A stretch of DNA of 64,000 nt. Origin: Atherinomorus stipes. Taxonomy: Eukaryota; Chordata; Actinopteri; Atheriniformes; Atherinidae. The translations under genes and the position numbers were made by a program. Each line of letters starts with the position of its first letter. The first letter of the stretch is position 1. Below, one piece after another: positions 1 to 12,254 of this stretch. Location of the stretch: positions 310,001 to 374,000 of the forward strand of contig JALJCO010013434.1 of assembly GCA_023101725.1 (NCBI GenBank). Reading direction: 5' to 3'. Under the pieces are notes generated by a model. The model did not search any database. It worked only from the letters and a program-made list of their open reading frames with translations, and was not told the DNA's origin.

Positions 1-621
1 GTGTGGCTCCATTTAGAAAGGAAACAAAATATCTTTCCAGCGGTAAAGGATTTATTGCCAAGAAGCATCATTACAACACAGAAATCATCCACCAAACACA
101 GATTTCTTTACTTTTTCTGCTACCTTTAAATCCCCCAAATAAACACATTTTAAAATGAATGGTCTAATATTACACAGATCTCCTGCCACCAATACCTACT
201 GATGTGACAGTGTGGGGTCATGTCACCATGCCTCCGATAGATCATGCGCCCGGGCTACTTGGCCACAGAGATGTCCCTTTGGCTGAATGGTCAGCATTCA
301 GCAGCTCAGAAGCAAACCCGTGGGATGTGTGTTTAAGGTACTGTATAAAAAGCATTTCTAAACAGCTTTGTAGCACATTATCCTGACAAAAGTCATCACA
401 ACAGTAAGGAATTCATTGTATTATGGAGCGTGCTTGGTCTGCATGACTGTTCAGACAAGTATGTGTCAAAGTGTCATCCACACATAAGAACCTGATGTTT
501 TCTAACAGAAATCACCCACAGCATCAGTGTCACTGCCAACTTCCTCCACTGCATCCTGCTGCCATCTCTACCTTAAGTCACTCAGGCACGCAGCCAACCA
601 CATAATGTAACAGAAAACACG
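1..621. other. Gene-free stretch, nothing recognised
   Basis: Mixed-composition vertebrate non-coding DNA. The short reading frames here have no family resemblance, and no splice-flanked exon was seen. It may be flank of the Tc1-like relic that starts next to it. Confidence 0.5.
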
Positions 622-1010
622 ATCACCATATCACCTTCTTCTTTTTTTCTTGGTCTGGTTTTGACTCAGGTGCCCATTGTGGGTGTTCTTGGCAGTGAAA
701 ACGAGTCACTATGGACACAGTGACTGATCTGCAGCTATGCAACCCATACTCAGCTGCTGCTGCCATGTCCTGTGTGCAGTAAGGTTCTCCTTTCTTAGTG
801 CTATGGTAGCTCTGATGTGGAATTAGACCACACAGGCCAACACACTGATGTCCATGACTTGCCAGATCACCAGCAATCCTTCCACAGACCACTTTATTAA
901 CTGCATCCCGGGGACACCTCTGATCACTTTGGCTCTTGTCTCTCGTGCTTATTAATACGTTAGTGGCTTCACCTGCATGTTAGCTGTTTTAATGTTGTGA
1001 TTTATTAGTG
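622..1010 (-). mobile_element. Decayed Tc1/mariner-type transposase relic
   Basis: On the minus strand the remains of a fish Tc1-like element can be read. Near 983-970 is the terminal-type string CACAACATTAAAAC. A helix-turn-helix-like piece (GVPGMQ near 925-900) follows. Then, at about 745-655, comes LHSCRSVTVSIVTRFHCQEHPQWAPES with only a few changes from the usual Tc1 transposase segment around 'LR.RRPVR...RLQWARE'. The rest is riddled with frame breaks, and the DDE catalytic half is absent. It is a 5' fragment of a dead element. The family call rests on remembered Tc1 consensus sequences. The same end sequence recurs near 31670. Confidence 0.7.
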
Positions 1011-4000
1011 TGTATAAACCTCGGTCAGTTTTTCAGTTGTTCAATCACCAGTAATAGCCCCTTAAACATTTACAAGCTGGTACAATCCTGCTGTCCACAA
1101 CTTTAAGTGTTTTCCATCTGTTTCAGGATGCACTATTGTTCAAGTTTGTGCAGCGTGGGAGGTCTCTGCGGCATTTTAAAGAACTAGAACTTCACACACA
1201 CGTACGCACACACACACACAAATGCACATTCTAACACTATTGGTAGCTAGAGTCAAATGCTGGTGGTGCCAAGGCAAATAGTCCCTTGGCAGCTTGCATG
1301 GAAAAGTCTTTATGTCAGGAGATGTGGGTAATTTAAGTTGCTGAGTCTCACCCTCCCTGGAAAGACCCAGGAGCTTTGTGTAAAAGTTTTTTGCCATCAT
1401 CAGAGTTGCTTTTTAAAGTCAGAGGAATATGTGTATTGGGAATAAGAAGTAGAAAAATAATCACATGTACACCAGAGTATGAGGAAGGCCCAAAGGGAGC
1501 CCTAAAACGTGGAAAGTGACAGAAAATGGCTCTAAAGTGAGTAAATGGGAGCTGGGAGCAGCTTTCATAGTAGATGCACTTCTGTTGATGGTGCACTTAA
1601 ACCTCCATGCATTATCTTTAGGAGCTTTCTGGGCAAATTTGTCATCCCTTTTGAAGAATATAGCCTGTAGTGGTGTTCTCTACCCCAATCTGACCCTTTC
1701 AACATCATCAGAAGCAGCAGTTTCTTTATCTGTTTGGATAATTTTGTGTTATGTTGTGTATCTTTGATGTTTTCCTTGAGTGTGTTGCATCTTCGAAAAC
1801 ACCCTTTTTGCTTGTTTTTTTTAAGATGGTATTGGCTCATAGAGAGGCTTTTTCAGTGAGGTTGCCGAACCAGAAAGATTCAAATCAAGCTTTTAATGGA
1901 CTAACAGGGATGAGAATAACTGCACAAAGCTTCCTCGGCACATCCCTCTTTCATCTTGGAAGAGTGGAGCTCAGCAGTGCTCGTATTGCAAGTGTAGCTG
2001 TGCTCTATGGGGGGGATCTAAACACAGCCTCTCTGATTTAGGAGCTGGAACGGAGCGGTCGCCAGCCTCCCACCAGAGCTGGCAGGGTTGGATGGCTGTC
2101 TGGCTGCTGTTGAAGGGGGTTGGAGGAGGAGCGGGTGAGTGGAGACAGGAAGACGCTGCCAACGGACCAAAAGGCCACTAACTGCTGCAATGCCAAACAC
2201 CAGAATAAGAAAGGGCTGAGTGGATTGTTTGCTTGCATCCAGAATGTGAAAATCCGTTTATATAATCACTTGAAGGTGCTGCAGTTAAACACATCGAAGT
2301 CAAAAGAACACTGAAAAGACAATAAGCTCAACCAAATGTCCAGTTTATTCTCAGTTGCATGCTTATAGTTTTTTGTTCTCTACAAAATTCATAAAATCAG
2401 AAACAAAACATCAGCCAAATTATTATTATTAGAATGTATTCTAGCGGTTAAGAGCAGAAGAGGAAATTATCTCCAGAACACATTTGCATCAGACCTAAGT
2501 TAGAGCTGTTTGAACACGACTCACTGAGAGCATTTTCTTGTAGAAATCCTCCCAGATGAACAATCACCTGCTAATATTCATACAAGTTCATAACTATGTG
2601 TTGCACTGTGTTGCTCACATACAAATATCATAAAATGTTCAATGATAGAGTTGCAGAATGCTCTGATTTAACCAGAAGCAAACTCATAAAACTGTTTCAG
2701 TTTGTTGTAGCAACTATCACTACCAGCTACTGTATGTGATTCTGAGGATAAGGCTGAGGAGGTTGGTCAATCTTTCAGAGTTGGAAATCTGACTTCAGGG
2801 GGTTTTCCAGTTGATTTTTTCCAACTGGGAACTCATAAATTTCACCTTCTGGGTTCAAAAGGAATGCACGGTTAGGTACCAACACTGCAGGGTTACAGTT
2901 TTGCTTCAGCACTTTTACATGAGGGTTAAAAATTGATGCTGACAGATACCTGGCAATGAGTACACCAGGACTCATCTGCACTGATTTGTGATGCTGACAA
3001 AGCAGCAGTATGTGATACTGGAGTAGTGAAACAGGCTAGATTATAATCATGATGTTGTTCAAATCATTTGCAAAAACCATAACAAAATCAGTCTTGTTGG
3101 CAAGGTAGCTTAGCACATTACCAATAATGATTTACATGACAACAGCTGGTCAAATTCTGTAGGTTCTAAGACACTTTATTGTTTCTTTTTTATTTGCTTT
3201 CAGATGGTATTACAGATCATTGGAGCATCCTTTATCAAAGGAAATATGACAAGGTTGTCCCACAACTTCTACAGCTGCAATATTTATACAGTCTTGCTTG
3301 CTGGGATTTATTTAGATAAATATGAGGAATCAGCAACAATTTTATGTGAACCTCACTTCCAAAGAAGTTGGGATGTTTTTTTTTCTTCTTTTTTTTTAGT
3401 TGCTCAAAAAATTCAACTAATAATTCATGAACAATTCTTCACAGACCTGTTACATTATGTATGTATGTATGTATGTAGAAAATATAAACAAATCTAGATT
3501 TTTTTTAACCCATCATTGCACTCAAAACTGTTTCAAGCATCCATATGTGCAGTTGTGATGGAAGTCTGACCTTCCAGCAAACACCTCTGAACTAAGGCTG
3601 GCAGCCAGGTGCTGAACTTCTCATCACTTTTGGATTAAACGTTCAAAACAGAGCATGGAGCTGTTTCTTAACCAAGTGAAATCCCTCTTGGGTGTGCATG
3701 TGCATGCACACAGCGTACTGTAAACACATCCACCCTAACACACATACTGCATCTTTTCTTTCTTTCTTTTTTTTATTCTTTAACCAGGGATCTTATTTCA
3801 GTCCATTAACATGTTGAGATTCCTGGCAGAGTGTTGAGGCGTATTAAGTAGGATAAAAAGATAATGTGACATTTGTTCCAATGAGAGCTCTTTCATCTAC
3901 TGTAACTTGCACCAAAACCTGTTCCACCACAAAGGAAGGCAGCTATTGTTCGCATGCAGAAAATCTCTTCCTGCCTCCTTCTCTGTCTCTATCCTTTATT

Positions 4001-5454
4001 TTCTCTCTATATATCTTTTTATTATCCTTCCATCAACTCTCAGTGGTGAGGCCATCGTCGTCTTTGAACGTAACCACAAACTCTCTTTCAGTTCAGTTAC
4101 AACCCTGAGCAGTACACCCAGCAGCAGCCAGCTTTTCAGAACAGTCGAATCATAAAATATTCAGTGTTTTGCTCTTGCTTGCAGTGACCAACCTGTTCTG
4201 AACCTGAGCTGGAACTCTTTTTTGTGTATCAGGAGCAGACTGAGGCTCCCAGGGGAATTTGAGGAATCTGAGATGAGATGCTGGTCACGATGCGGCCACA
4301 TGGCACCGTCTCTTTCAATCAGAGCTACTCGTTTGCCCGTCAATGTCTGCGTGTGTGTGTGTTAATACGGCGTGTGTCTGCTTCATTAGTTTTGTATAAG
4401 CCTCTGCGCTGTGCTCTGAATGAGGAGGGAGGATGACACACGTCAGCCCAGACAGAGACAGATGCTGCTGACATGTCCGAGTATCTCTCTATTGTATTAT
4501 TCATCCTCGGTGTCACATCTCATCCGCAGTGGTCAACTGAACACGGCTCAACAGAAGTGGTCGCCTCAAACAAACACACACATACACACCAAGCATGTGG
4601 CTTATTTTCATAATTCTGTTTGGTGTGACTTTTTGGAAGTGTGTATATGTCAGAGGGCGGGTTTACATCTGCCAAACTCCAGCTTCAAGGCCCTTGCATC
4701 AGGCTGTGGAGGATGCTTTTGAAGCTTTTTTTCTGTGACAGAAAAGGGGGTTTTGATTGGAGAAGCAAAGAGGTTTTGTAGAGCTGTATGCGTGTGTTAC
4801 CTCAGGCATCATATCAAACCTCCTCTATGCCATCTCACCCTCCAGCCACCCCCTCTTTCAGCCTCACTTCGACCCAACTGGGAGTAAGTCTCTGTTTTAT
4901 TAATGAGAGTCAGAGGAAGTAGCAATTACATAAAAAACCCTGTTCATGCAAAGAACAAAGAGCTCCATAGTGTCCTTGTGACAAAGAGGAAGAGAAATGC
5001 ATCTGATTGTACCACATGAGTCCAAGTATGCCAAGCTTGCCTGGAATGTCCGCTGGCTCGTCGCTCCTCAGCCCACAGTTTTTGCTCATCATGCATGGTC
5101 AACCCTCAGAGCCTTTGTGTGCTTTTCCTGTGAATGAAACCGTCCTCGTGTTGACTTTGTGACGTGACGGGATATCACAATGGGTCTTCTACCAAAGAAA
5201 GCACATATTTCAGATGGGCCTCCCACCTTTGTTTGCACAGGACAAGGGAAATATCTTCAAAATGCCATTCTTTGGGAGAGGCATGCAAGTAAGCATTCAT
5301 TAAAATGGGTGGGGGTTGGCAAGAATACACAAACATACAAATATATCAATACAAAAATCTTCTATAACACAACTGCTTTATAAGAAACATAAGGATATGC
5401 AGCAGTTAAATCATAAAATATGTGCAGTATAATGCTGGCTGAACATCTTCAGGG
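1011..5454. other. Intergenic, no gene supported; short simple repeats
   Basis: No coding exon with domain content was seen. A short CA tract lies at about 1195-1220 and a GTAT tract at about 3456-3477. All long reading frames are isolated, overlap on both strands and show no family motifs. Some may contain unrecognised regulatory DNA. Confidence 0.5.
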
Positions 5455-5870
5455 AAACAGGGATGGACGATGGAATTTGCATGATGCAGTGTTGCATCAT
5501 GCAACACTGGACCAGTTCTTTACCACCTTAAGGATACCAGAAGGCATGTGGGAGTTTTGGCTGTGGTTTACGACTGCACCCCTAATGGCTGAAAAGCTGA
5601 AAAGTTTTATTACCACCCGTACTAAAGTCTAGTTCAGTAAGTCGGGCCGGTTCCCACAGCATCTGGGACTCCATCTAGGCGTCCTTTTGTCACCAGTCCT
5701 GTTAATAACTCTTATAGACAGAACTTCAAGCAAAGATACGTTGCCTGGTTTGGTCAGCTGATGTTTTTTTTTCTTTTTAGAGGTGATGTGATCCTGCTGG
5801 CTTTCACTGCTTCACTGAAGCATCTCCAAGTCTTTGTGAGTAAAGTATGGATTGTTTATCCGACATACAG
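5455..5870 (+). mobile_element. Relic of a non-LTR retrotransposon reverse transcriptase
   Basis: The plus strand reads as a broken reverse-transcriptase segment. 'TLDQFFTTLRIPEGMWEF' (about 5505-5560) corresponds to the stretch upstream of the RT-A motif. After a stop, 'GLHLGVLLSPVLLITLIDR' (about 5663-5720) matches the family pattern GLRQGCPLSPILF...DR. After another frame jump, 'GDVILLAF' (about 5783-5810) sits where the F/YADD catalytic box should be, with the first acidic residue lost. The element is therefore inactive. No ends or target duplication were found. Assignment is by recognition of a frequent fish LINE protein; the clade is not certain. Confidence 0.6.
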
Positions 5871-6913
5871 GAATGAATTAATGTCTCAAGTGAAGGATTT
5901 AAAGGATCACAAGATTTGTTGCTGCGGATTAAAATGAAACGGGCTTCGACACATCATTACAAGTGATTCAGGATATAGTTCATCATTTCCCACTTTTTAA
6001 ATGAACTCTGAATTCTTCTCATTATTTTGAATCTGGAGAAGAAATCAACATCTATTAACATTTCAATAAATCCCTATTTGAATTTGTGGAAAAATAGCAG
6101 GAGAGCAGCTGGATGTTAGTTTTCTTGATGGAAAATAAGCTTAAGTGCAAGGCAACAACTACACAAAGCAGAGCTCATCAAAGGCCTGAATCCTGAACAA
6201 TCAACTCTCTGACGGTTAAATCCATTGTACCAGTGCCAGAACCAGAAAACTCTCCTCATCTCTCCTCTGCAATTTACTGGGTAATTATTCTATTGTATAA
6301 ACAGCTATTTCAGTGTCTGAATCTTGGCAAGTCTGAAAGTGCCCTCCTGTCGCAGAGCTCACATTTCTCTCCTCCCCTCTGTCAAAGCCACAGGTCCTCG
6401 CTGCATGCACTCAGAAATAGAGGTGGTGAAATTAATCTGGTGGAGAGGAAGAATGGGAGGAAGTCTGAAGGAACAGACAGCGATCAAACCTCTGCATCAA
6501 GTTATTATTTTAAATCATGTTTGATTATACATAGCGCATGTATTTTCATGTTTAGGAAGTCTGTTGTGCCTTCCAGTTTGGTGTGGTCATGTTAGAAGTG
6601 CACCAGATGTTAAATAAAATGTGACTTATTTATTGTGACTAATTTAATTCTGACCCCTAAAGAATTATGCATGTCTAAAAATCTTTTTAGCTTATCGTGT
6701 TACTCTGCATATTCATAATCCTGCATGATAAAAGGTAATGTCAGAACATGTCCTATCAGAATCTGACGGCACTCACCTGTGACAAAAATTTACATTCCAG
6801 ACACATAACACAATGTCTGAGGCTCAGTCAGATAATACACACTCGATACACAGCTTCAGGTCTTTCTCTGCTCACTGTGCATGCTGACCTGTCAGCTCCT
6901 GAGAGCCCCCCTC

Positions 6914-6943
6914 CACACCCACACACACACACACACACACACA
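6914..6943. repeat. (CA)n microsatellite
   Basis: Near-uninterrupted CA dinucleotides directly follow a C-rich run. Confidence 0.9.
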
Positions 6944-7443
6944 TCTCCTGCTCAGACAGCAGAGACGAGACAACCCCTGCTTTCGCTCCAGTGGTTAGAC
7001 TGTCTGACTGGCTGGCTGGCTGTCTCGCACTCTGTTTACTCCTCATGTGCTTAACCAGTCAGCTCTGAAACCTAAGAGCTGCTGCCAACCGAGATGCCCA
7101 CAGTCAGGGGTGGAGCGGGGTGGGGGGAGAGGCGAGGGGAGCACGAGGATGTAGAGGCAGATTTAACTCGAACAGCAGCAGAGAAACAGAGAAAAGGGTC
7201 AACGTTGTTTTGTAACGATTCATTCTTTAAAGGCTTGCCGTGTTTTTCTTGTCATTCAAGCCCTTAAAGAAGAAAGAAAAGAACAGAAATGATGAGAGAG
7301 AAAATGTGAAGAATATTCCAGAGGAAGATTGACATTTGCTTCCAGAGCTTTGCAGCAGGGGAGATTATATAAGAGTGAGACTGAAGGCTCTTCTCAGATG
7401 GACTGCAATTTTTATGATGAGGCTCCTGCTGGTGTTTTCGTTG

Positions 7444-7469
7444 CACACACACACACACACACACACCCA

Positions 7470-7499
<30 letters not shown>
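7444..7499. repeat. (CA)n microsatellite with one interruption
   Basis: Two CA blocks are separated by CCATG; this is a compound, probably length-variable tract. Confidence 0.92.
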
Positions 7500-7500
<1 letters not shown>

Positions 7501-7574
7501 GCATTCACATTCATAAGTTCTGTTCTGTCAAACTACTCCAACAGAAGAATATGACTTTTTTTAAAAGCTCCTTA

Positions 7575-9340
7575 CAGTGGCATGACAATGTTTGGGCACT
7601 TCCTGTCACTAGGGGTATGTTAAAGATGACCTGATTTCCAAACTACATAGAAATGGAGGAAAACTTATATCTTTAATATTTTAATTAAAAAAATGTTTTA
7701 TTTATGTTTCTCACAGAACAAGTTTATAAAATAAGAAATGACTGAAAGCAAAGTTTAGGCACCCTGCTGCATTAGTAACATCCTCTGGCCCCCAAAAGAA
7801 GGTGTCCGATTGAATTTGTGTTTTCCGTTCATTTTCTTGAGGCGCCTCATGAGCTTTCTCTTTATCCAAAGATTTTTGATTAAGTTTAAATGTTGAAATT
7901 ATGATAACTGTGGAAACTTTAGGTATGCTTGGATCTTTGTCTTTTTGTAAAAATCATTTTCTTTTCATAAAAGCTCTTACCAAAAAGAAGTATTCCTTAA
8001 GTACATGTCAGTAAGTAAACTCAAGTATAGTAAAGTATATCCCCCAAGTGTACTTTTATTTACGAAGTACACTGATACCAATGTACTAGCAGAATTCTAA
8101 CAAGTATACTTCTTGGGGAAAAAACTGGCCCACTTTAAGTATTTAAAAGTACACGTTAAAGTATACTGAAAGTAATTTTCGAGGTATACTGTAAGTTTAG
8201 TCATACAAAAACTTCATGCTTACTTTTACTTTAAGAAAGTACACTTTTAAGTAGACTAAAAGTAATATATATGATATGAGCTGGGGGTTTTCAAAGTGTG
8301 AGAGAGATAGCCCCTAAATCTTACAAGATAGTATTCAAAAACATGATGTACATGTACATCTTGCAGTATGCCACAAAGAAACCAGTATGTGTGAAAATGT
8401 CCTATGAATGTACTACTAAGCATATCGTTTAAAATTTAAATATAATTACAGGCTAAATATACTTAAACTTCTAGTTTATTTATGAGTGAATACCAAGTTA
8501 ACTTTAAGTATATTTCTGATAAGTACATAAACAGTAAACTGAAAGTATACAGTCTTATTCAAAGTTTAAAATTAGTATACTTCAAGAATATTTGATTATA
8601 CTACTTTTTGGTAAGGGAGTCTCAGTTTCTGTTGTTAAGATGTTTACGTTCAGAGTTTGTGTTTAAGGCACAATTAATCCACTCCCTTGCTTGATAGAAG
8701 TATTTTTTGTAAAATTTTTCATCTTTTTCCCTCCAAACATCCTGCATCATTTGGTCACTGCGCTTCACCTGTGTACATTTGAAAATTTCTGATCCTGAAT
8801 TTTGTGCTGATACTCTGGTTTACTTTCATGTAGGTCATACAGCTTTTATGCAGGTGTGCTTTCACCTCCAGTAGAGTCTGTTTAATCTTGCTGACATCTT
8901 TTTCCTTTCTGTATAGTTTAAATAAATAATAAATATAATAGTTTTAAACTATTATTTCTGGCAGTCATACAGGAAGCTCTTATTAAATAATTTCTTGGTC
9001 TGCTAGACCTTATCTTGACCTCTACCATTATTGGTAATTTATTTATTGCAACACAAATTCTGATAACACCCTCCTCAAAACACTTTGCTCTCCTCTTTTA
9101 GAGAACATTTCTGTTCATTTTCAGAGTGCTAGGCTGAAATTCATCAGCTCAGCTGTCTGTTGGGATAAAGTCTGATGAGTCAGATGCTCAAATGAGGAAA
9201 TTATGGCCTCAGAGTTCTGATCACTTTCAAAATCTGCTCCGTTCTTTTTTATTTATTTTAGAATGTTTGAGAAGTTAACCAAGTTTTTACTACTCCTCTG
9301 TATACTTACATTATGTACAATGAAGTCAAATAAACGGGAT
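7575..9340. mobile_element. Possible old DNA-transposon remnant hosting a younger insertion
   Basis: The left side begins with AGTGGCATGACAATGTTTGG and repeats a related string (GTTTAGGCACCC) near 7755, which resembles termini of fish DNA elements carrying 'AGTTTGGGCACCC'. A distinct inverted-repeat element (7976-8617) sits inside. The right part (8620-9340) is AT-rich and unrecognised. No matching right end or target duplication was found, so the limits and even the unity of this region are uncertain. Confidence 0.3.
7976..8617. mobile_element. Non-autonomous inverted-repeat DNA element (MITE-like)
   Basis: The left end TTACCAAAAAGAAGTAT (7977 onward) is mirrored by the reverse complement of the right end CTACTTTTTGGTAAG (about 8601-8615). 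About 12 terminal bases match closely and similarity continues inwards. The body has no coding frame and is dense in variants of AAGTATAC and AAGTACAC in both orientations. No unambiguous target duplication was seen, so the superfamily is unassigned. Confidence 0.65.
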
Positions 9341-12254
9341 GTTGACAGATCAGACCAGCAGATTTACTCAAACGTATTTCTTCTGGTAAAGTGTTTGTGT
9401 TTGATCAGATGTGAAGTGTCCAGAAGGTTCATATCGATCTGTTCATGCACCGTTGGGATTTCTTTGCCTTCCCTTAGAGGCCACCTCCAGACCCCCAAGG
9501 GAAGGAGAGGGAAGGTCGATACTTGCATCATCAAAGCATCATATCCCTGCCCACAGCAGGCAGGAGGGGCCCAGCAGGGGGTCTCAGGACAGCAGACACA
9601 TGATGCCGATATTTGGGCTGAGAGGTGAGAGCAGCGTCCTTGTTCGTTCCACCTCACTGGCTCCTTTTTATGGATTCACAAGAAGCTGTACAGCTCATCC
9701 CCCACTTCACACACACACACAAACATGGCTGCAAGCACACATGCACATGAAGCACATAACACTCCCTGCACACACACACACGCACACACACACAGACATT
9801 GCATCCTCCAATTCAGATCCAGACAGTTATGGCAGTTTGGCCACCCCACCCCCTTTTTGTTGTTTTTGTTATTTTGGCTGCTTCTGAGGTTTGTTTGTCT
9901 CTGGCCGACTTCAAAAGTCTATTTATTTACCCCGATTTAATTGTGTTGTGGACAAGATCTGTTTGAAATTGCTCGGTTTTCACATTTTGCATTACAATAG
10001 GAGCCATTGAACGACCAGCTCATCCCTCTGGCTGGTGCCAGGTCTTCTTTTCAGAGAGGGGTGTTTCATCTTTTTTATGCTTGTCTGCATTGTATTTAAA
10101 ATCCATAAATTAACCTTTTGATGAATCCCCGTACCCGCGCTAGCACTAACGTGCCAACATGCTTGACTGGACAGAGCCCGTTACTGGCATGATGTCATAG
10201 CTGCAAAGGGAAATTTTTTTTTAGAGCCGCCTTTTGTTGACATCCAATTAACAGAACACTTTGAGGTTTTTCGGCTGCCTTTGAAAAGATTTAACAAAGC
10301 TTTTGCATTGTGTCACTTGTTTCAGAGGAACCCCTGAATACTTTATGTAATTCATTATGCAAATAACTTTATCTAAACTGAAGTCAGTTGGTGAACTTTG
10401 GAGCCCAAAGTCTTTTGAATGCCATATTTTAGAGCTACCCAAATTTTTTAATCCCACATTTGAATATTCATGCCATCAGAGGAAATGTTCATTTGTATTT
10501 AAAATAATTTAGAGAGCAAGTTGCATTCAAATTATGAAGCGCTCATCTAGCGATTCCCTGGTGTCTCATAGCTTTTACTTCCTTTTTCCTCCCTTCCTAT
10601 TTGACGCACAAACTTCTACTGACTGACTTCATCCATCTTCCTCAAACATCCTCAAGGCAATTCATTGTACCACAAGGCAGTGATGAAGAAGAATGGAAAC
10701 TAGAACTGATGTAGGATAAAAAGGAGTTTTTATTCAACTCACAGTCTGACTTCTCATTCCTGCCAATGTGCTGTGTAATGCTGCCTTAACACCAAATGTT
10801 TACAAAGCAATTTGAATTTTGTAGACAAACTTTAATATTATAATAAAGTCATGGATTTCCCAGAGTTTGGAATAGCTGCATGTTAAATTCAGTCTGTAGT
10901 CTTTTAATTCCTACAAGACCTGTTTAATATAAGCCATGAGTCTCATGCTATGTAAATAGTTCAGTGGTGGAAATGCTGTTAACAACCAGTGTGCTTCCTC
11001 CAGCAAGCAAGCAGCTCTACAGAAAGACAAAACAACTGAAGCATGTGTCCAAAGTCCTTTTCTTATTTATTTTTTTCCAGCTTTGAATGTTGCATCTTTT
11101 TTTTTAGATTCATTGCTCCGATCCATTGCTGGCCTTGTAGCCTATAATAGATTACCATGACATGATGATGTAGTTTTGGTATTACATCATCAGTCTTTAC
11201 CAAGCTGTAATTTTTAACTGACTTATGATATGAGAAGGTATCAGACTTCAGTCTTCCAAAAGTTTGTTCAAAGTATTTCTAAAGTCTTTCAGGCTAAAGA
11301 GCTTATGTTGCTGTAATGAAACAATCTCATAAAAACAATGACATAACTCTTATAATTTAATATCTCAGTAATATTTTTGTTCCCCTTCAAAATGAAGTTT
11401 TTATCCCAGAGGTGGAGATCTGCTTTCATAGCAGAGAAAATTTGGCACTGAATGCATTTTAAATCATTTTTGGGTTGAATTTTCCAATATCAGTAATTAA
11501 CCTGCTTCCCAACAGTCTCATCATTAGTTCCTGCTTCTCACCACTAAATAAACACCTTCTACTAATTTAATCCAAAAACAAGTTTATTGGGGAACACTAT
11601 ATCTAGCTGTGCCATTTATTTATATTAATTAGGCTTGGGGATCAAACCTCTTTTCCACCTTTGAAGCCGTCTCCAAGTCCTCTGAAGTTCACATCTCTGA
11701 CATCCAGGAGAACAGTTTGCTTTGAAATGTGGAGAAAAAAATGTTATGAAAGTTTCTGACACAGTCATGATGTCAGATTTTAAACACAACAGCAGCTTCC
11801 CAAACTTCCCCCAGCTTTGCGCCTGCAGGCAGCACATTCAGAGACGACTGTCTCACATTCTTGGCTGGTTCTCCTCCCTTCGTTCCACCAACATCCAAAT
11901 GAAACTTCAGTGTTTTTCCACTTAAACATGGCCACAGCATTGTGAGGCGTTCAGGAGCTTCACGTAACTGCATGAGTCCTCAAGGCTTTAATATGTAAAG
12001 GTTTGCAAAATGTGATATTGCTGCAACAAAGAGGCTGAACAAGGCAGAGCTGAACTGTTTGAATCTCCTAAGCATAGACTGGAGGAAGTGTTTATGGTAA
12101 ATACCAAAACCGTTCCGAACCTGCGCTCGGAAACTATGCGAAGCATGTTAAGGACACCTGTGTGATTACATGGCTGCTCATGCTGGCAATGCTACAGCTG
12201 CTAAATTCCAGCTCTTTCTTGCAAAAAACAAAAAGGACAAACTGAATACGTTTT
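9341..12254. other. Intergenic, no gene supported
   Basis: Unique-looking AT-rich DNA with one compound CA tract. It lies downstream of the inferred polyadenylation site of the ENC-type gene (minus strand, near 12250), so it is probably true intergenic sequence. Confidence 0.45.
9708..9798. repeat. Compound CA/CACG microsatellite
   Basis: Interspersed runs of CA, broken by CAAACATGGC-type spacers, at about 9708-9725 and 9768-9798. Confidence 0.75.

Larger units (their letters stand above)
5871..7569. other. Intergenic, no gene supported; CA microsatellites
   Basis: Contains two CA tracts (listed separately) and a G-rich patch at about 7105-7145. No exon-like sequence with recognisable domains was found on either strand. 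Confidence 0.5.

Noticed and set aside
6233..6595. 120-codon plus-strand frame
   Set aside because: No similarity to any family I know, overlapped by another open frame, no splice-site support.
9411..9887. 158-codon plus-strand frame with His/Thr-rich end
   Set aside because: The C-terminal part is the translated CA microsatellite; the rest has no family resemblance and is overlapped by frames on both strands.
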